Source: Pezizomycotina sp. ARF18 (Eukaryota; Ascomycota). From it: DNA of 64,000 bases. Shown here one piece after another: positions 11,537 to 23,099 of the stretch; the first letter of the stretch is position 1, and each line of letters begins with the position of its first letter. Under the pieces are notes generated by a model. The model was not told the DNA's origin. It did no database searches and saw nothing but the letters and a program-made list of their open reading frames with translations. The stretch lies in assembly GCA_002224055.1 (NCBI GenBank), contig AZLU01000043.1, forward strand, positions 172,895 to 236,894, given 5' to 3'. The position numbers and the translations under genes are program-made.

Positions 11537-11828
11537 TGTTATATTTATTTACATACTTTTTTTTTATATCGTAGATCGAGGGTAAAGGCGAGCTTTTATA
11601 GCGTGATATACACGATATTTGAATCGGTTGGTGAATATCCGGAGGGGTGTTCAGGGATTTATATATAGACAATTTCGAGATGTGCGTTTTGCGACCTCCG
11701 CCCAACTCCCGAAATCCTTGTGAGATTCCGTATCGTGATTAAGTGCCAAAAGAAAATTCCAAAAAAAAAAAAAAAGAAAAAGAACGAAATAGAATGTTTC
11801 CCTTCGAGCTAGCTTTAATCGTATATGC

Positions 11829-12128
11829 TAGCGCAGATATATAATATTTAATAATATAGGATAGGATCGAACTTACAGATTCAACTATAGAACTAACTAG
11901 ACTAATTAAAGAAATATATAATACTATATATAATAAACTAATAATACTATAATCTTAATAAATATATATAGTCTGTTTTGACGGCTCGTAGAGCTTATCG
12001 TTATAATCTTCTTAATATCTCTAGCTAAGAACTTAATATCTCTAGCTAAAGTTCTATATTCCTTAGCTATATAAGTATTACCTCGATACCTATAGATTTA
12101 TTATGTTTCTTTAGCATGCCTAATAGCT
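11829..12128 (-). mobile_element. Solo LTR of a Ty1/copia element
   Basis: This AT-rich block matches 62179-62478, the end of the copia element at the right edge, over about 300 bases with scattered transitions. Shared strings include ACTATATATAATAAACTAAT, GACGGCTCGTAGAGC and TTACCTCGATACCTATAGAT. No pol sequence follows here, so it reads as a solo LTR or truncated end. Both copies are depleted of CA and TG dinucleotides, as expected after RIP. Boundaries are set by loss of similarity; no target duplication was established. Confidence 0.7.
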
Positions 12129-12478
12129 AGTAGTATACTCTAATTCCGCGAATTTATTTATTCCCTAGCCGTCTTTAAAGAGTAATCTAGGGAATCTATA
12201 CTCAAGTCTGGACCTGTGTATGTAGCTATATATAAGGTTGCAGGTTTTAAATTTCTCTAGAACATAGGATCTGTAGTAGAACTTATTTCCGTCGCGAACG
12301 AAAAGAGATTTTCAAATGTTTTAGTCATTACCTAAAATCGAGTTATTATATACAGAATAAATACTTAAGTATGTAGATTAGATTATGTAGAGTTTGGATA
12401 AGTAGTATTCCTGGATAAGAAGAAAACAGACAAAGCTTGCAAATACTAAACGTCGAGTTATAGATTAGCTACTCCCAC
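12129..12478. other. AT-rich stretch beside the solo LTR
   Basis: Similar base composition to the LTR but no match to the other copia copy that I can see, and no gene. Confidence 0.35.
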
Positions 12479-13486
12479 TCATCGAAATAGTAGTAGCACC
12501 AGCTTCCTTCTCCACATCCCTATCGTCATCTTGCGTAGATTCTCTCCCCTGATCTGCTCTTCCGGTCCGTGATACGTCGCCAGATGACCCACAATACCCA
12601 CATTAACCTCCGGCTTCTGCTCCTTCGGCTTAATCTTCTCTACAATCCTCTTCACCCACGCTAACTTGCCATAACCTTCATCTGCGGCACGCAGCACACC
12701 ATAATAGCCGTCGGCAGCTGCACGAGCTGCAAGAACATCACCGCTCCATTCTCCGCGTGAGTCGTATTAGCGTAATTGAAATACTGCGCGACGATGCGAA
12801 ATACGCGACCATAGAGAATACGTTATAAACCCGATCGCGAACATCGTCGCTGCGCCGATTTTGGAGATTGTGGAGAGGTTGCGTAGTTGGAAGATTATTA
12901 TTATTGGTGTGGTGTAGACTAGTATATCGCTGAGGGCGAGGAGGAGTCGAGTGTGAAGACGTATTTCGGTATGAAGCCCGGACACGCCTTCGGATCTTCG
13001 GCCCACCACGCCGTAATATTATTCGGGTAGCACATTAGGAATGTGTAGATTAATTCCACCCCGATCATAGAAATACCTACGCTAATCCAGCACGCGACGG
13101 TCAACCAGAATATCTTAGGGAAACGTGGCGCGGACATAAATCGTGATAACTCAAAATCATGAGTATCCTGCAAAAGTTCGTGCCGACGGTCCACGTGAAA
13201 AAGTCGACCACGAAGTTAACTTTTTCTATTGTGAGCCATTTCGGTATAAATTGCGTGGGATCGGTTAAAGCACCGCCGTAGTAATCGAGGTAGCCCGTCT
13301 TATACAGATAGATTTCGAAACAGCCGTAGCGAGGAGCGTGAGCCATGCGGAGATGAGTAGTATTTCCCGATAAGGCGCGTTGTTGTGGTGAGGCGGACGT
13401 AGAGGCGGGTGCACACATGAAGAGAGTTAAGGCTATGAAGAACCATTGTAATGCGATAACTGGTAACCGTACCAGGCGGCGGCCAT
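12479..13486 (-). CDS. PTH11-like / Rhodopsin_fung integral membrane protein, frame broken
   Basis: A plasma-membrane seven-helix receptor-like protein of the fungal family containing PTH11. Reading from ATG 13486 across frame changes: MAAAWYGYQLSHYNGSS, TRLYVRLTTTTRLIG, YLLISAWLTLLATAV, IEKVNFVVDFFTWTVGT, RFPKIFWLTVACWISVGISM and EDPKACPGFIPKYVFTLDSS. The family-typical LSDILVYTTPIIIIFQLRNL then leads to SKIGAATMFAIGFI, and GAVMFLQLVQLPTAIMVC is the last helix. The tail (KLAWVKRIVEKIKPKEQKPE) is basic and cytosolic. At least five single-base shifts separate these blocks, yet few in-frame stops appear inside them, so the protein was conserved until recently or the shifts are sequence errors. 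PTH11 relatives act in surface sensing; the ligand is unknown. Confidence 0.7.
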
Positions 13487-15628
13487 TTTGGGGATAAGTG
13501 GAGAGAAGTATACCGGAGAAATAGAAGCTTCGTCAAAGAACTTAGCACAGTGGAGATACCGGCGATCGGATAAGAGGTTTCTTGTCTTATTTCAAATAGC
13601 TACCCTCTTAATCCAGATCCAGCTTCTGGGGAATTGAAGGTATTTATGTTTACCGGTAGCAACCAGAAAATACCTAGTAGTGCATGTGAACGCGTAGTAA
13701 TAACGTAGAGCAAGTAATGTATTTTGCTTTCTCTGCGCTGAGCGTCGAGTGCCTCCAGATGCCAAGTCTTGTTAGTTCAAATTGAACGAATTAGTCAATA
13801 TTCTTTTGTAAAAAGCGCCACCGACAGAAGGCTGGTATATCTATATTATACCAGTCCTAGAGAGTTTACTACTGTATCAGATAGTCACAGAATCCAATAT
13901 TCTATACAATTTCCATGGGAGGCGCGCGAGGCGTTCAAAATTGCGAATATAAGTTTTCAACTCGTATGAAATTCAGACCCCACAAACTTGAATTTCGCTC
14001 TGTTAACGGAAAATACCGGTCCTCGAGTGTTCCTGTAGGCTGTAGGCGACGTCTTGATCTCGTGGGGGCAAAAATTTTGCAGAGAAATATTCGGTGGCGT
14101 TTCTTTCCCCACTAAAACCTCATATTCGCTTAATCATTTTATGAAGGGATGTTATAAAAAATTTGTAAAAATGATCGTTCCGGGGTTCTATATCGTTCCT
14201 GCAGCTTACAGCGCATTGACGATAATGGCTTCTATATTTTGGCTGGCGCTGGTTAATTGTTTGGAACCGAGAATTCGGAGAAGAACAATAATATATATCA
14301 TTAACAACAACTAACGATGCTGCGGGAGTGAAGTTTAGATTCTGGAGGTGTCTACTTCGTATAAGACTTATACTAGTACATTTCCCTTATTTATCTCCAT
14401 CTGCTGCCAGTCGAATTAGAGCAATATAGAGAAGTGCGTAAGAAAACTTTGAATCGAATGTCCATTTATCGGAGTACGCCGATCATACTATCCTACGTCT
14501 TTGTTGCTGATCAAACATTCCCCTCGAAAGGTTTACATGCGCGGGTGGAGACTAGATTGTATCAAGGACAAGACTTCCAAAGCCATGGCGCCGATTGGCC
14601 AATCAAACCGTTGACCTTACGCGAAAGACTAAAATGTGACAGCAAGTGGGCAACGAAACCGCTAAAATATTGGACAGCGGAGGTTTACCGTGACATCCGA
14701 TGTTCGATTGCCTCGATGTTAGACGTGGGTAACAGTGGCAAACACAAGCAACCTGATCGCCGTTCAAAGAGCGACTTAGTCTAAAGCTTAAACGGCAGTA
14801 TTCGGCGAATTTTGTCGATCAGTGTTTGAAATTCTTACAGCAAGGTCTACCAAAAATCCAATTATTTGCCGCCAGTGAATGATTTAATTCAATCACCATT
14901 TAATAAAGTCATGCTCTTGAGTTATAGCTAAGGTGAATATTGCTCTTCTTCCCAGTTGGAGAATTAATGTGTGAATTTGCAACAGGAAGAATGGTCCGAA
15001 CACCCTTTAAGACTTTAATCCATAGTCAATGACCTCGGATTCCTGATTCTTTTCCTTCTAAAAATGCTGCATGTAGCTCTTTTTTATATGTAACTACGCG
15101 GCACGCAGTATTGTGAATCATTAACATGGGAAATATAATACGTAGTCGTAACTTTACTATGTACGCAGACGTCATATCTCTTGTGAGTATTGTGTACATT
15201 TAATCCGTCTGTGATATGTATCATTCGAGGGGTCCGAAAACTTAACTGTGAACGGTGATAGATCTTGTCAACGTTGAGAGAGACATTCTCTATATTGATT
15301 TTGATCATGTTTTCCGTTTCACGACGCTGCTTTTCAACCATGTAAATCGGTGAGCGGAATTTTGTATAAAAATGAAATTTTTATAATAGAGAAATAAATA
15401 TATTCCAGGAGCTTTATTCAAAAGAGTTCTACTTGCGTAAGAGATCTTAAAGTCGTTTCTTCTCTTTTAGTATCCAAGGATGAGAAGGAACTGGAAATTT
15501 CCGCGGAGGAACGTGCTATCATGGTCATTGCTTAATCTCCGGAGCGTCATTACTTACTCTCCGGAGCGCATCGAGATTGACGTCGGTACCTACCTACCTG
15601 AGCATATAGCTACGCTTTCACTATGATT
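13487..15628. other. Long stretch without a supported gene
   Basis: Several frames exist. The longest, 14434-14784 plus (116 codons), shows no motif, domain or neighbourhood support. No repeats were recognised. Confidence 0.4.
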
Positions 15629-15958
15629 TCAAGCTGTTGAAACTGATTTGCCTGTATCTTTACAACTGTCACGCAAGACGAAACAATGGGGTCTCGCTCC
15701 GAAAATGCCTTTGAAGATAGTTAGCGAAATTTCTCCAAATATATAAAGATTTCCAGCGCAATAAGTATATCGAATAGAACCTGTAGATACCGTAGACACT
15801 GAAGAGAGACCTGTGATTGTCTGCAGACATACAGATGCATCCAGACATCGCCCTTGCTTCATCTTATCTGAGTAGCCTTTGGTGGAGTCGCAACGCATCC
15901 AGTAACTCCGTTCAGGTGCGGACGAAGAGCACGACGAAGCATTCCTGGTCAGCGTCAT
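15629..15958 (-). CDS. Hypothetical Ser/Cys-containing protein
   Basis: A 109-codon frame from ATG 15958 (MTLTRNASSCSSSAPERSYW...) with a TTTATAAA element about 55-60 bases upstream on the same strand (near 16010-16020), a plausible core promoter. It contains seven cysteines but no signal peptide. I do not recognise it. It lies divergently to the CCHC gene that starts at 16.4 kb, so the 16.0-16.4 kb region could be a shared promoter. Confidence 0.3.
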   Translation of the reverse strand: MTLTRNASSCSSSAPERSYWMRCDSTKGYSDKMKQGRCLDASVCLQTITGLSSVSTVSTGSIRYTYCAGNLYIFGEISLTIFKGIFGARPHCFVLRDSCKDTGKSVSTA

Positions 15959-16019
15959 TCTGGGTAGCGCAATAGGCTAAATAAAAAAATTTCTGAAGCG
16001 CTGCAGAGATTTATAAACC

Positions 16020-16375
16020 ACCTCCCTCATCAGCTCCCAAAGATTCCTCCCTTCCTCTGAGGAAATTTCACCACCTCCTGGAGAGCAACCAAACAAAATC
16101 CCTTCTCTTGTTATAAACAACATCAATCCCCCCAGATTAACAAGACCACAACAATCATCTATCTTGATATCTACTCAATCTTGATCTCCGTCCTCCTCTT
16201 GATCATCATCTCCTTCGTTTACTCCGAGTGGTTACATCTTTGCTATATCACTTCCCTTTCTGATTTGCTTGCTGTGGTTTAACTACACACAAGTTGCTCT
16301 ATCGAACAACCTCCGCATCTCACCACCGCTTATCACCTTAATATCGCGTACATCTCCGTAGTAATTCGAATCACC
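16020..16375 (+). promoter_or_regulatory. Pyrimidine-rich upstream region of CCHC gene L
   Basis: A strongly C/T-biased stretch typical of filamentous-fungal promoters lies directly upstream of the gene beginning near 16376. No specific factor site is assigned. Confidence 0.3.
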
Positions 16376-17973
16376 ATGTCAGCTGGCAATCTATATTGTA
16401 CAAGGTTGTAGGGCTCTTGTTGGCTCAGGCGTCCTTTGTAGATGTCAGACTGCCCGTCCAGCCGACAACCGATCTGGAACACCACCCCGACGAAGCGGAC
16501 ATCAAGCGCGAGGGTGATGTCCGCTATAAGACTAACCGAGCGCGACCTCAAAGAAGCAGAAGACCCCCGTCGGAAGTGGAAGGAGGTCGAGTACACGTTT
16601 CATGATACGGACGAGGCCTGGAACTGTGAGGCCGCTGCTCGCCGCCTCAAAGAGCTGGCGGAGGAGGAGAAATCAAAGTGCGGCAATTGTCTCGCTACAG
16701 ACCACCCAACCAAATCCTGCCCCCGAAAGCCAATGTCAGCGGAGCAGAGGCCATAAGGAGACAGGAGCTGAAGAAGCTCGAGAAGGATATGGCGGAATCG
16801 AAGCAGAGTAAGTACACCACCTATCCACCCTCAAGTTTGTGTTAGCACAGGTAGACAACAAAACATGTTTTTTTATGAACGCGTGCAGTCCTACCAATAC
16901 AGCACGAGCTCCCTGTTGGCGGTGAAGTCTCTCTGACATTGGAGCTTCCCACAGCTTCAAGTGGACGAACGAAGCATGTTCACTCACCTGCTTGATGATC
17001 ACACAGTTTGCTGACAGCTTCTTCTTTGGTCATCTATAGCACCTAGCAGTGTCGTCGCGCTTGCAGTTCGCAGGGACTTTTACGGGAATGTCCTCTATTG
17101 CATCAACTGTCTAAGTAACCAGCATGATGTTTCGGCCTGCATGCAGGAGGGGATCACGGCGAAGCATCGCGAGCAGATCAGGTTGGGCCGTGATCTCCCC
17201 ATTGGCGCATTGCCTAAGGGCGTCAAGCTGGAGCCCTGTGATATATGCTGGGGCGCACCCGCCACTGGCATCCATCTCGCTGCCCCGAGCCGCTCAGAAC
17301 CGTTCCGGAGCGCGAGGCGCTGCGTCGCGCAATGGGGCGCCTATGACACCAATTGGGAGCGAACCCTCAGGAACTTCGCCCGGCGTGCTCCATGAACGCC
17401 CCTGCTGCTGTTGCCAGCGCGAGCTCCACCGAGGCTAACCGTGGAGTGAGGCAGACTTGCGTTGAACCCACCAAGGTCCAAGAAGGCCCCTCTGGCGTTA
17501 AGACTACTAACAAGTTCACCAACGCCTCTAATAAGTCGCCCCCCGCCAAGGCTGCACCCAAGAACGACGGTTACCTTCCGCGCACCTTCAACGCCCAAAG
17601 CATGTCAAGCCGACTGCGGCCGTCAAGAAAGTCCCAGAGCCGCCGAGGCGTACCTTTACGCTCGACTTTGGTCAGTCAGGAGAGATTACTCTGCAAGAAG
17701 TATCCGCCAACCCACTCGCCACCGTCTTAAACACTCAACCCCTGCCTCCAATCTCATGCCCAACCCTCCTCCGTCTCGCAGCACAACGGGGTCTTCGATA
17801 TTCTCACGGAGCGGGGTTTCCAGCCTGTCCAGCACTACAATGGCGGCGATCTGCTGCTCGATTTGGGTCACAACAAGTCTAAGAATGACGATGGGAGCGG
17901 TGAGGGTTCCGGTGGTTCTGAAACTGAGCCCAAGGAGGAAGAGGATAGAAGCGATTGGCTGATCAAATTCTAA
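16376..17973 (+). CDS. CCHC zinc-knuckle protein, copy L (founder-like)
   Basis: Multi-exon gene. The first coding block contains HHPDEADIKREGDVRYK and then LTERDLKEAEDPRRKWKEVE. Knuckle 1 is CGNCLATDHPTKSC (perfect C-x2-C-x4-H-x4-C), followed by KKLEKDMAESK and a GTAAGT donor near 16808. A small middle exon reads IQHELPVGGEVSLTLEL. An acceptor ATCTATAG near 17040 leads to knuckle 2, CINCLSNQHDVSAC, then the family linker KHREQIRLGRDLP and a half knuckle (CDICWG). A Ser/Pro/Lys-rich region follows, then TFTLDFGQSGEITLQEVSA, VFDILTERGFQPVQHYNG, the motif GGDLLLDLG and an acidic tail ending SDWLIKF. Shifts occur near 16530, 16740 and 17785. RNA or DNA binding by the knuckles is inferred from the motif class. 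The start is uncertain. Confidence 0.6.
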
Positions 17974-19400
17974 TCTTCCGTCACCATTTCCAAATCTCTT
18001 GTCCTCCACAAACGTTGCACAAATACGAACATTTATTACGACACAAACTACAAAACTTTGTCAACACTTGCGACGGCGAACACGAAGAATGAAGTGAAAC
18101 TATCCCACTGGAGGATCTCCAACAAAAAACTCACGTTACATCCACCTCTCTTGTTTCTTGCTTATGTTACTTAATGTTCTGAAGCTCTATACGCGGGCAC
18201 CATTGAGCTCCGGTTCAGTTCTTGGCAACAATTCCTCCATGTATTCCATGGTCTCTCGTTTCGATATTACGCCATGCTGCCTTTGCTCTTTCACATGTTC
18301 TTGCGATTTTGCTTCAAATATTCTCGTTTTATCTTGATAATAATATACAGTATTCATGTACAGCCGGATAAAGCTCATCTAGCGGCGGCACATGTTTGTT
18401 TTTTAGTTTTACTTTCACATGATTTGCTAGCTACATTAAAATATTATATACAAAAGCCATCTTTGAAAAGGTGCTCCTTTTCCAGAGATGCAAATTGTTC
18501 CGTTTACTTGATTCTACCAGTTTCTATTTGATGTTTGTGACCGTGGAGCAGTCGTACTTCGCACATCTTGAAATCGACGTCTCTCTAATAAGCATACTAT
18601 CTTACTGTTCATAGTTCGACGAGTTCATAACGTAACTTCACTAGTCAACCATTTACCCCTCATGACAATATAATCGGTATAGCTATGTTTTGCCAGTACT
18701 CTTACTCCGAATGAAGTGTCTAGCTATCGTCAATCGAATTTCTCTGCGTAAGGGGCGGTCCTATCAGTAGCAATGATAGTATCTACCGCCTAACGGTATG
18801 GAAGTGAAGACCTTTCCGGAGCATGATGGTGGTTGCATGTTTCAAAAGTAGGGTTGCAACCGCCAGTGGACTGGCCTCGCATGACTCGGTGTATCTAAGC
18901 CTTACCAGCATCCAAGTAACGTATGTTAAGGATCATAAAGATTCGGTCATCACTACTGCAAGCATGTACAATGAAACACTGTGGATATTATAAAAGTTGG
19001 TTAATCAGTTGATCCTCTACTATACACGCATACTTTTTTTTACACAAGTGGCATTTAAATTAGGAACACATAGCACGACGGGATGAAATCGCTCATGCCG
19101 CGACGATCCGTGAGCATGTTCGAGTTGTCCCTCCACATCGCCCATTGTTCGTCGTTCATCGTTTTCTCTAGACCATCCTTGGTAAAGTGGGGTTTTGAGA
19201 GCAAATCAGACATTTCGCTTTGTCCTCCACGTCCCTTCCTCTTTGCACGGCGGTATACCTTTGGGGCTGTAACCTCCGCGCATGCGCCCTACGTTTGTCC
19301 TCTGTTTCACGGTCAGAGGCCCCTCAGACACGACTTCGTCCCATGAGTGAACGACAAGCAATTACGGCATCTGGCCTTCTCAATTGCTTCAAGCCTTTTC
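17974..19400. other. Intergenic stretch downstream of gene L
   Basis: No supported gene. Short frames at 18274-18531 and 19083-19346 have no motif. Confidence 0.4.
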
Positions 19401-19464
19401 GCGAGGCGGATTAACCTCCGTGCTGCTGGTCATTTGGGGTTGATTGGGTCTTATAAGAGTTGCA

Positions 19465-19745
19465 CGGAACCCCTGAGACGACGAGAGGTGACTTTCTGCT
19501 TCCTTCGGGGTTGAGCACGTGTATGATAACTACACAGACGCCTGAGGCAACAAGAGCTCTACACCTTTTACAATAGCTTACCGCTCGCATGGTGACTCGA
19601 ATTACGGAGATGTGCGTGATGTTAAGGCGATAGGTAGTGTTGAGATGCGAAGGGAGGTGAGTCTGGCATGTAGAGAGGACGTCTGAAGCAACACCAGCTC
19701 TGCACTACTTGCACAAAAGTCTACCAGCAGACGAATGACTTAGTT
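19465..19745. repeat. Degenerate direct repeat, period about 146 bases
   Basis: The segment starting at 19532 (ACGCCTGAGGCAACAAGAGC) is repeated with changes at 19678 (ACGTCTGAAGCAACACCAGC), and the following 60 bases keep partial similarity. A weaker relative begins near 19470 (CCCTGAGACGACGAGAGG). Confidence 0.35.
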
Positions 19746-19796
19746 GCGGAAATGGATATAACCTGGCGCTGATTGATGGTTGTGACGTCACTCGCT

Positions 19797-20470
19797 TCAA
19801 CAAAGTGTTCCCAGACTCATACCGTCGTTTGGTGCATCCGATCCATCGGAGGGCGGGCTCGGTGGGCTGAGCTTCCTCGGGTATAAAATCCCACTTTTCC
19901 GGGGTTTGCTACGGCTCCTCTTTCTGGCTGGTCTTCTGAGAAGAACGAAGCTGCATCCTTCTCCTAGGCCTATGTAGAATGACGAACACGGCACCCCAAG
20001 TTGCGAATTGTCCTGGGATTCTTAGACCTGACACTGGGAGGGATAAATTTCCAACGGCGTCTGGTTCGCGGACTACCCCCATCTGCCCCCGCTAGCCTTC
20101 CCTCGGCAGGAAACAGCGCGATGATTTTTTAAGGGCAATTTCCGCACTTGAGCTTTTCTTCAGCGGCGAGCCTTTTGGCCCGTCGAGTGGCGTGCGCGGT
20201 GATGGCTGGGACAGGAGGAAGTTGAGGGAGTCTTACGAGGCGACGGCGGGAGGAGAAGTTGAAGTTTCCGGATGGAGTGGGGCTGGGCTCCTGGTTGCTT
20301 GTGGAACCTCCCTGATGGTTCAATTCTCCAAAGGCGTCAGTCGTATCCATATAGACGAAGTAGAATGAAGCACGTCGCTTCGTCGACTCTGTCTTCAGAA
20401 TGGCCGGAAGGGTGGAACAGATCGGCTTCTTCGCCGCAATCTTCGAGCTTCAGCGGGCTGGAAATCGATT
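19797..20470 (-). pseudogene. CCHC family relic, unit delta
   Basis: On the minus strand this unit reads CGEEADLFHPSGHSEDR (about 20460-20400), then ATG 20350 (MDTTDAFGELNHQGG..), a Pro/Ser/Arg-rich part and RRAKRLAAEEKLKCGNCP. The last segment matches RRLKELAEEEKSKCGNC of gene L. The knuckle is completed only in another frame (KNHRAVSC), giving C-x2-C...H-x4-C. Downstream on the minus strand (19994-19797) lies a basic Ser/Pro-rich segment. No full gene can be assembled, so it is called a relic. Confidence 0.5.
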
Positions 20471-20539
20471 AATGGCCCCTTGCGGAGTGCGGGGGAATGT
20501 ACCCGTCCTCCTGCGATTGTGCGGGTTTACTTGGGTTTC

Positions 20540-21660
20540 TGGGCGCTCTAAAGATCCCAGGCTATTCGCGCCGAGGTCACGAAGCAAGTCGCCGCCGGTG
20601 TAGTGCGTCATGGGGCTGCTAGCTCTGACCTGTCAAATATCAACCATTGGGGAGGGTGATAGCGTTGGTGATCTAATAGTAGTCTTGACGCCAGAAAGCT
20701 GGCCGGAGTAGCGGTAGTACCACACCAACGGGGACATTATTTAGGATAAGCCAGTCCCTCCAATTCTTAGTGATAGAAGGGGCCCATTTCGATCCTTCGA
20801 AGCTCCCTTTAAGCTATCGACCTGTAAGGCTCGGGACACTCGCGGACGCCGTGCGCATCGTAGCCCAGCAATTGGCGCAAAGGCGCCTTTCGTCGTTCGT
20901 GTTCGCAGACCCAGACGGCCTTCCGATTCCGTTTATCTTATAAATGTGCCCATAGTATTCTCGGTAGCCGCCTTAGAGGAATAATAGCGTTCCCTTAGAC
21001 TCTAGGTGTGCCAGGTGTGGCTTAGTGGCTCCTCGCTGACTGATAGGACAGCTGGCGCGTCCTTGAACGGCTTCTCGTCTTGGATACCATCACCGACATC
21101 GTATTCCGCTTCTGGCATTGGGACTAGTTTGGGATCCTGCGTAATGGGGGATAAGACCCAACACATGTCGCACTTCTCCAACTGCACACCGTTGAGGAGC
21201 TCGCTGACGGGAATTCCTCGCCTCCACCTCATATACTCGCGGGTGGTCGGGCTGAGCCATCTTCAGTACCATTGAGGGCGACATGGTCCTTGCGGAGGCA
21301 TGAATGCACCGCTCGCCGGTACCATTGCTGGCCTGATGATCCTCCCAGCAGTTCTTGCATCCCCGAGGGCTCCTGAAGCGTATTTATTCACGAACTTCAG
21401 TCTACTTGAACGTCTTCTGGAAGTAAACAATGGAAATGTAGAAAAATAGAAATTCTGATCTCCGCCAACCTCCACAAACGTCTTGCCCCTTCCTTGACCG
21501 AGCACCAGGTCCATCTGCGTGTCGAACCAGGCCGTCACCTATCTGTCCGTCGTTGAGTCCGGCTTTAGTATCGCCGGAAGGGTGGACAGATCGGCGTCTT
21601 CGCCGACCTCAGTGGAAGCCGGCGGGCCACATCTCAACTGGTGGCTTAAGGAGGCCTTAC
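20540..21660 (-). pseudogene. CCHC family relic, unit gamma
   Basis: Reading the minus strand from 21660: EVGEDADLSTLPAILKPDS, one stop, then WFDTQMDLVLGQGRGKTFVE. A knuckle-like CKNCWEDHQ follows in a shifted frame near 21345. The linker-like REYMRWRRGIPVSELLNG leads to LEKCDMCW near 21175, parallel to KGVKLEPCDICWG in gene L. An acidic segment follows, and near 20600 GGDLLRDLGANSLGSLE matches the gene L C-terminus. The order of blocks is the same as in gene L, but frames change several times and the first knuckle is incomplete. Confidence 0.55.
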
Positions 21661-21744
21661 CGCAAAGGGGTTTAATTGGCGTTAAATACCTCCTCCGTTT
21701 GAGCATAGTCATAATGTCCTAAGCCCCATTCGCCCTCCTATTCG

Positions 21745-22540
21745 CGCCTAGGTCAAGAAGCAAGTCGCCTCCCGTGTTGTTCGCGACGGGAGTAAAAGGT
21801 TTGATCCGTCAAAATATTGATCATGAGGATGGCCGGGGAGCGTTCAGAGCCTGCGGGTTTGGTGTGCAGCTTGGGAGTGGTGGGATTCGCAAGAGTGGTT
21901 TGGCTAGGGACGGCGAGAGATTGAGCATTACCGTTGTTACCGCAATTGACCATGGTGGTGAAACGACGCCTCGGTGGCTCCGAGACCGCCTTCAGAGCTG
22001 CATCCTTTCCGGGAAAAGGCCCCCGGCGGAGGTAGGGGGGTACGTAGTCTAGATCGTCTTGGCTGGGCATGGGGCGACAGCGGTGATGGTGCTGTGGTGC
22101 TGGAGTCGTGGTGCTGGGAGGAGCCGGCTCGCGCTGATGATTGTGCGCTGAAGTATTAGCGATGGGATGTTACGCTCCCACATGAATGAGGCCCAGTTCA
22201 CGTTCCGCCCTAACCTCCCCCTTTCCGCTCACGTACGTCGATTCTCCGGGAGTCACGACTGTATGGCGATGCTTGCGCCAGAAATTCGCGCACAAGCGGT
22301 CGGTAGTTAGATTACAGGACCTTGCCGACCTCGCGCGAGACTAGGTGGTGCCATACTAGCATGGATGTTTCGTCCTAGTAACCACCTCACCCTGCACCGG
22401 ATCAATCTGCGTGTCGACCAGGCCATCAACTACTCGGTCCATCGTTGAGTCCGGCTTTACTGTTGCGGGAAGGGTGGAACAGATCTATGTTCTCGCCGCG
22501 ATAGCTCAGGCTGGTGTGGATTGATAGCCGAGAGCGAGGG
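21745..22540 (-). pseudogene. CCHC family relic, unit beta
   Basis: Minus strand blocks in order: ENIDLFHPSRNSKAGLND (about 22490-22440), LVDTQIDPVQGE (about 22410), a 105-codon frame 22070-21753 (MPSQDDLDYVPPYLRRGPF.., SEPPRRRFTTM) and, in another frame, NTGGDLLLDLGANRRANG near 21770. The first two blocks parallel unit gamma. SEPPRRRFTT parallels PEPPRRTFTL of gene L. No intact knuckle was found between them, so the central part is lost or unrecognisable. Confidence 0.45.
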
Positions 22541-22579
22541 TATCGCACAGGATTTGATTGGCGTTAAATACCTTATTCC

Positions 22580-22935
22580 TTCTGGGGCCGAGATCCAGTA
22601 AAAGGTCTCCACAAGTGTAGCTACTCAAACACTCAATGCGTTGGCCGGTGAGCAGGTCGATGATTGGGCGTGGAGTCGTGACGGGGAGTAGTTGAGCTCA
22701 TAGTAGCGGGGGATGCGACCCCAATATATATCGCAGGCTTCAGCTCAACTCCCTTAGACGATGCGCCAATGGAGAGATCACGACCCAATCTGATCTGCTC
22801 GCGATGCTTCGCCGTGATCGTGCTGGTTGCTGAGACAGTTCATGCAGTAGGGTACATTCCCGTCACTGTCCCTGTGAGCTTCAGGGGCGACGGCACTGCA
22901 ATTTAGCAGAGTAAGGCGTGCGACCGCAGCAACTA
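22580..22935 (-). pseudogene. CCHC family relic, unit alpha
   Basis: Minus strand: DSDGNVPYCMNCLSNQHD (about 22875-22825), nearly identical to knuckle 2 of gene L (YCINCLSNQHDVSAC) but with the frame lost before the final cysteine. Then CDIYWG (third cysteine pair reduced, C to Y) near 22735 and YTCGDLLLDLG near 22620. The nucleotide match to gene L around the knuckle is high, so the duplication is fairly recent. Confidence 0.55.
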
Positions 22936-23099
22936 TCTCACGGTTCGAGAGCGACTCCCCTGGCAGCTCACACTTTGATCACCTAGTCGTAGCGCCGGGC
23001 TGCCCGCGAGCCAGTAATTAAGACATGAGCGGATGGTATTTGTACGGGGGGGTTTCACCTCGCAGCTTCCTTTCCCAGCTGTTGCGGTGGGTGTAAGAC

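Noticed and set aside
14434-14784. 116-codon plus frame
   Set aside because: No motif, no paralogue, no promoter or intron signal; length alone is not enough in 64 kb of six frames.
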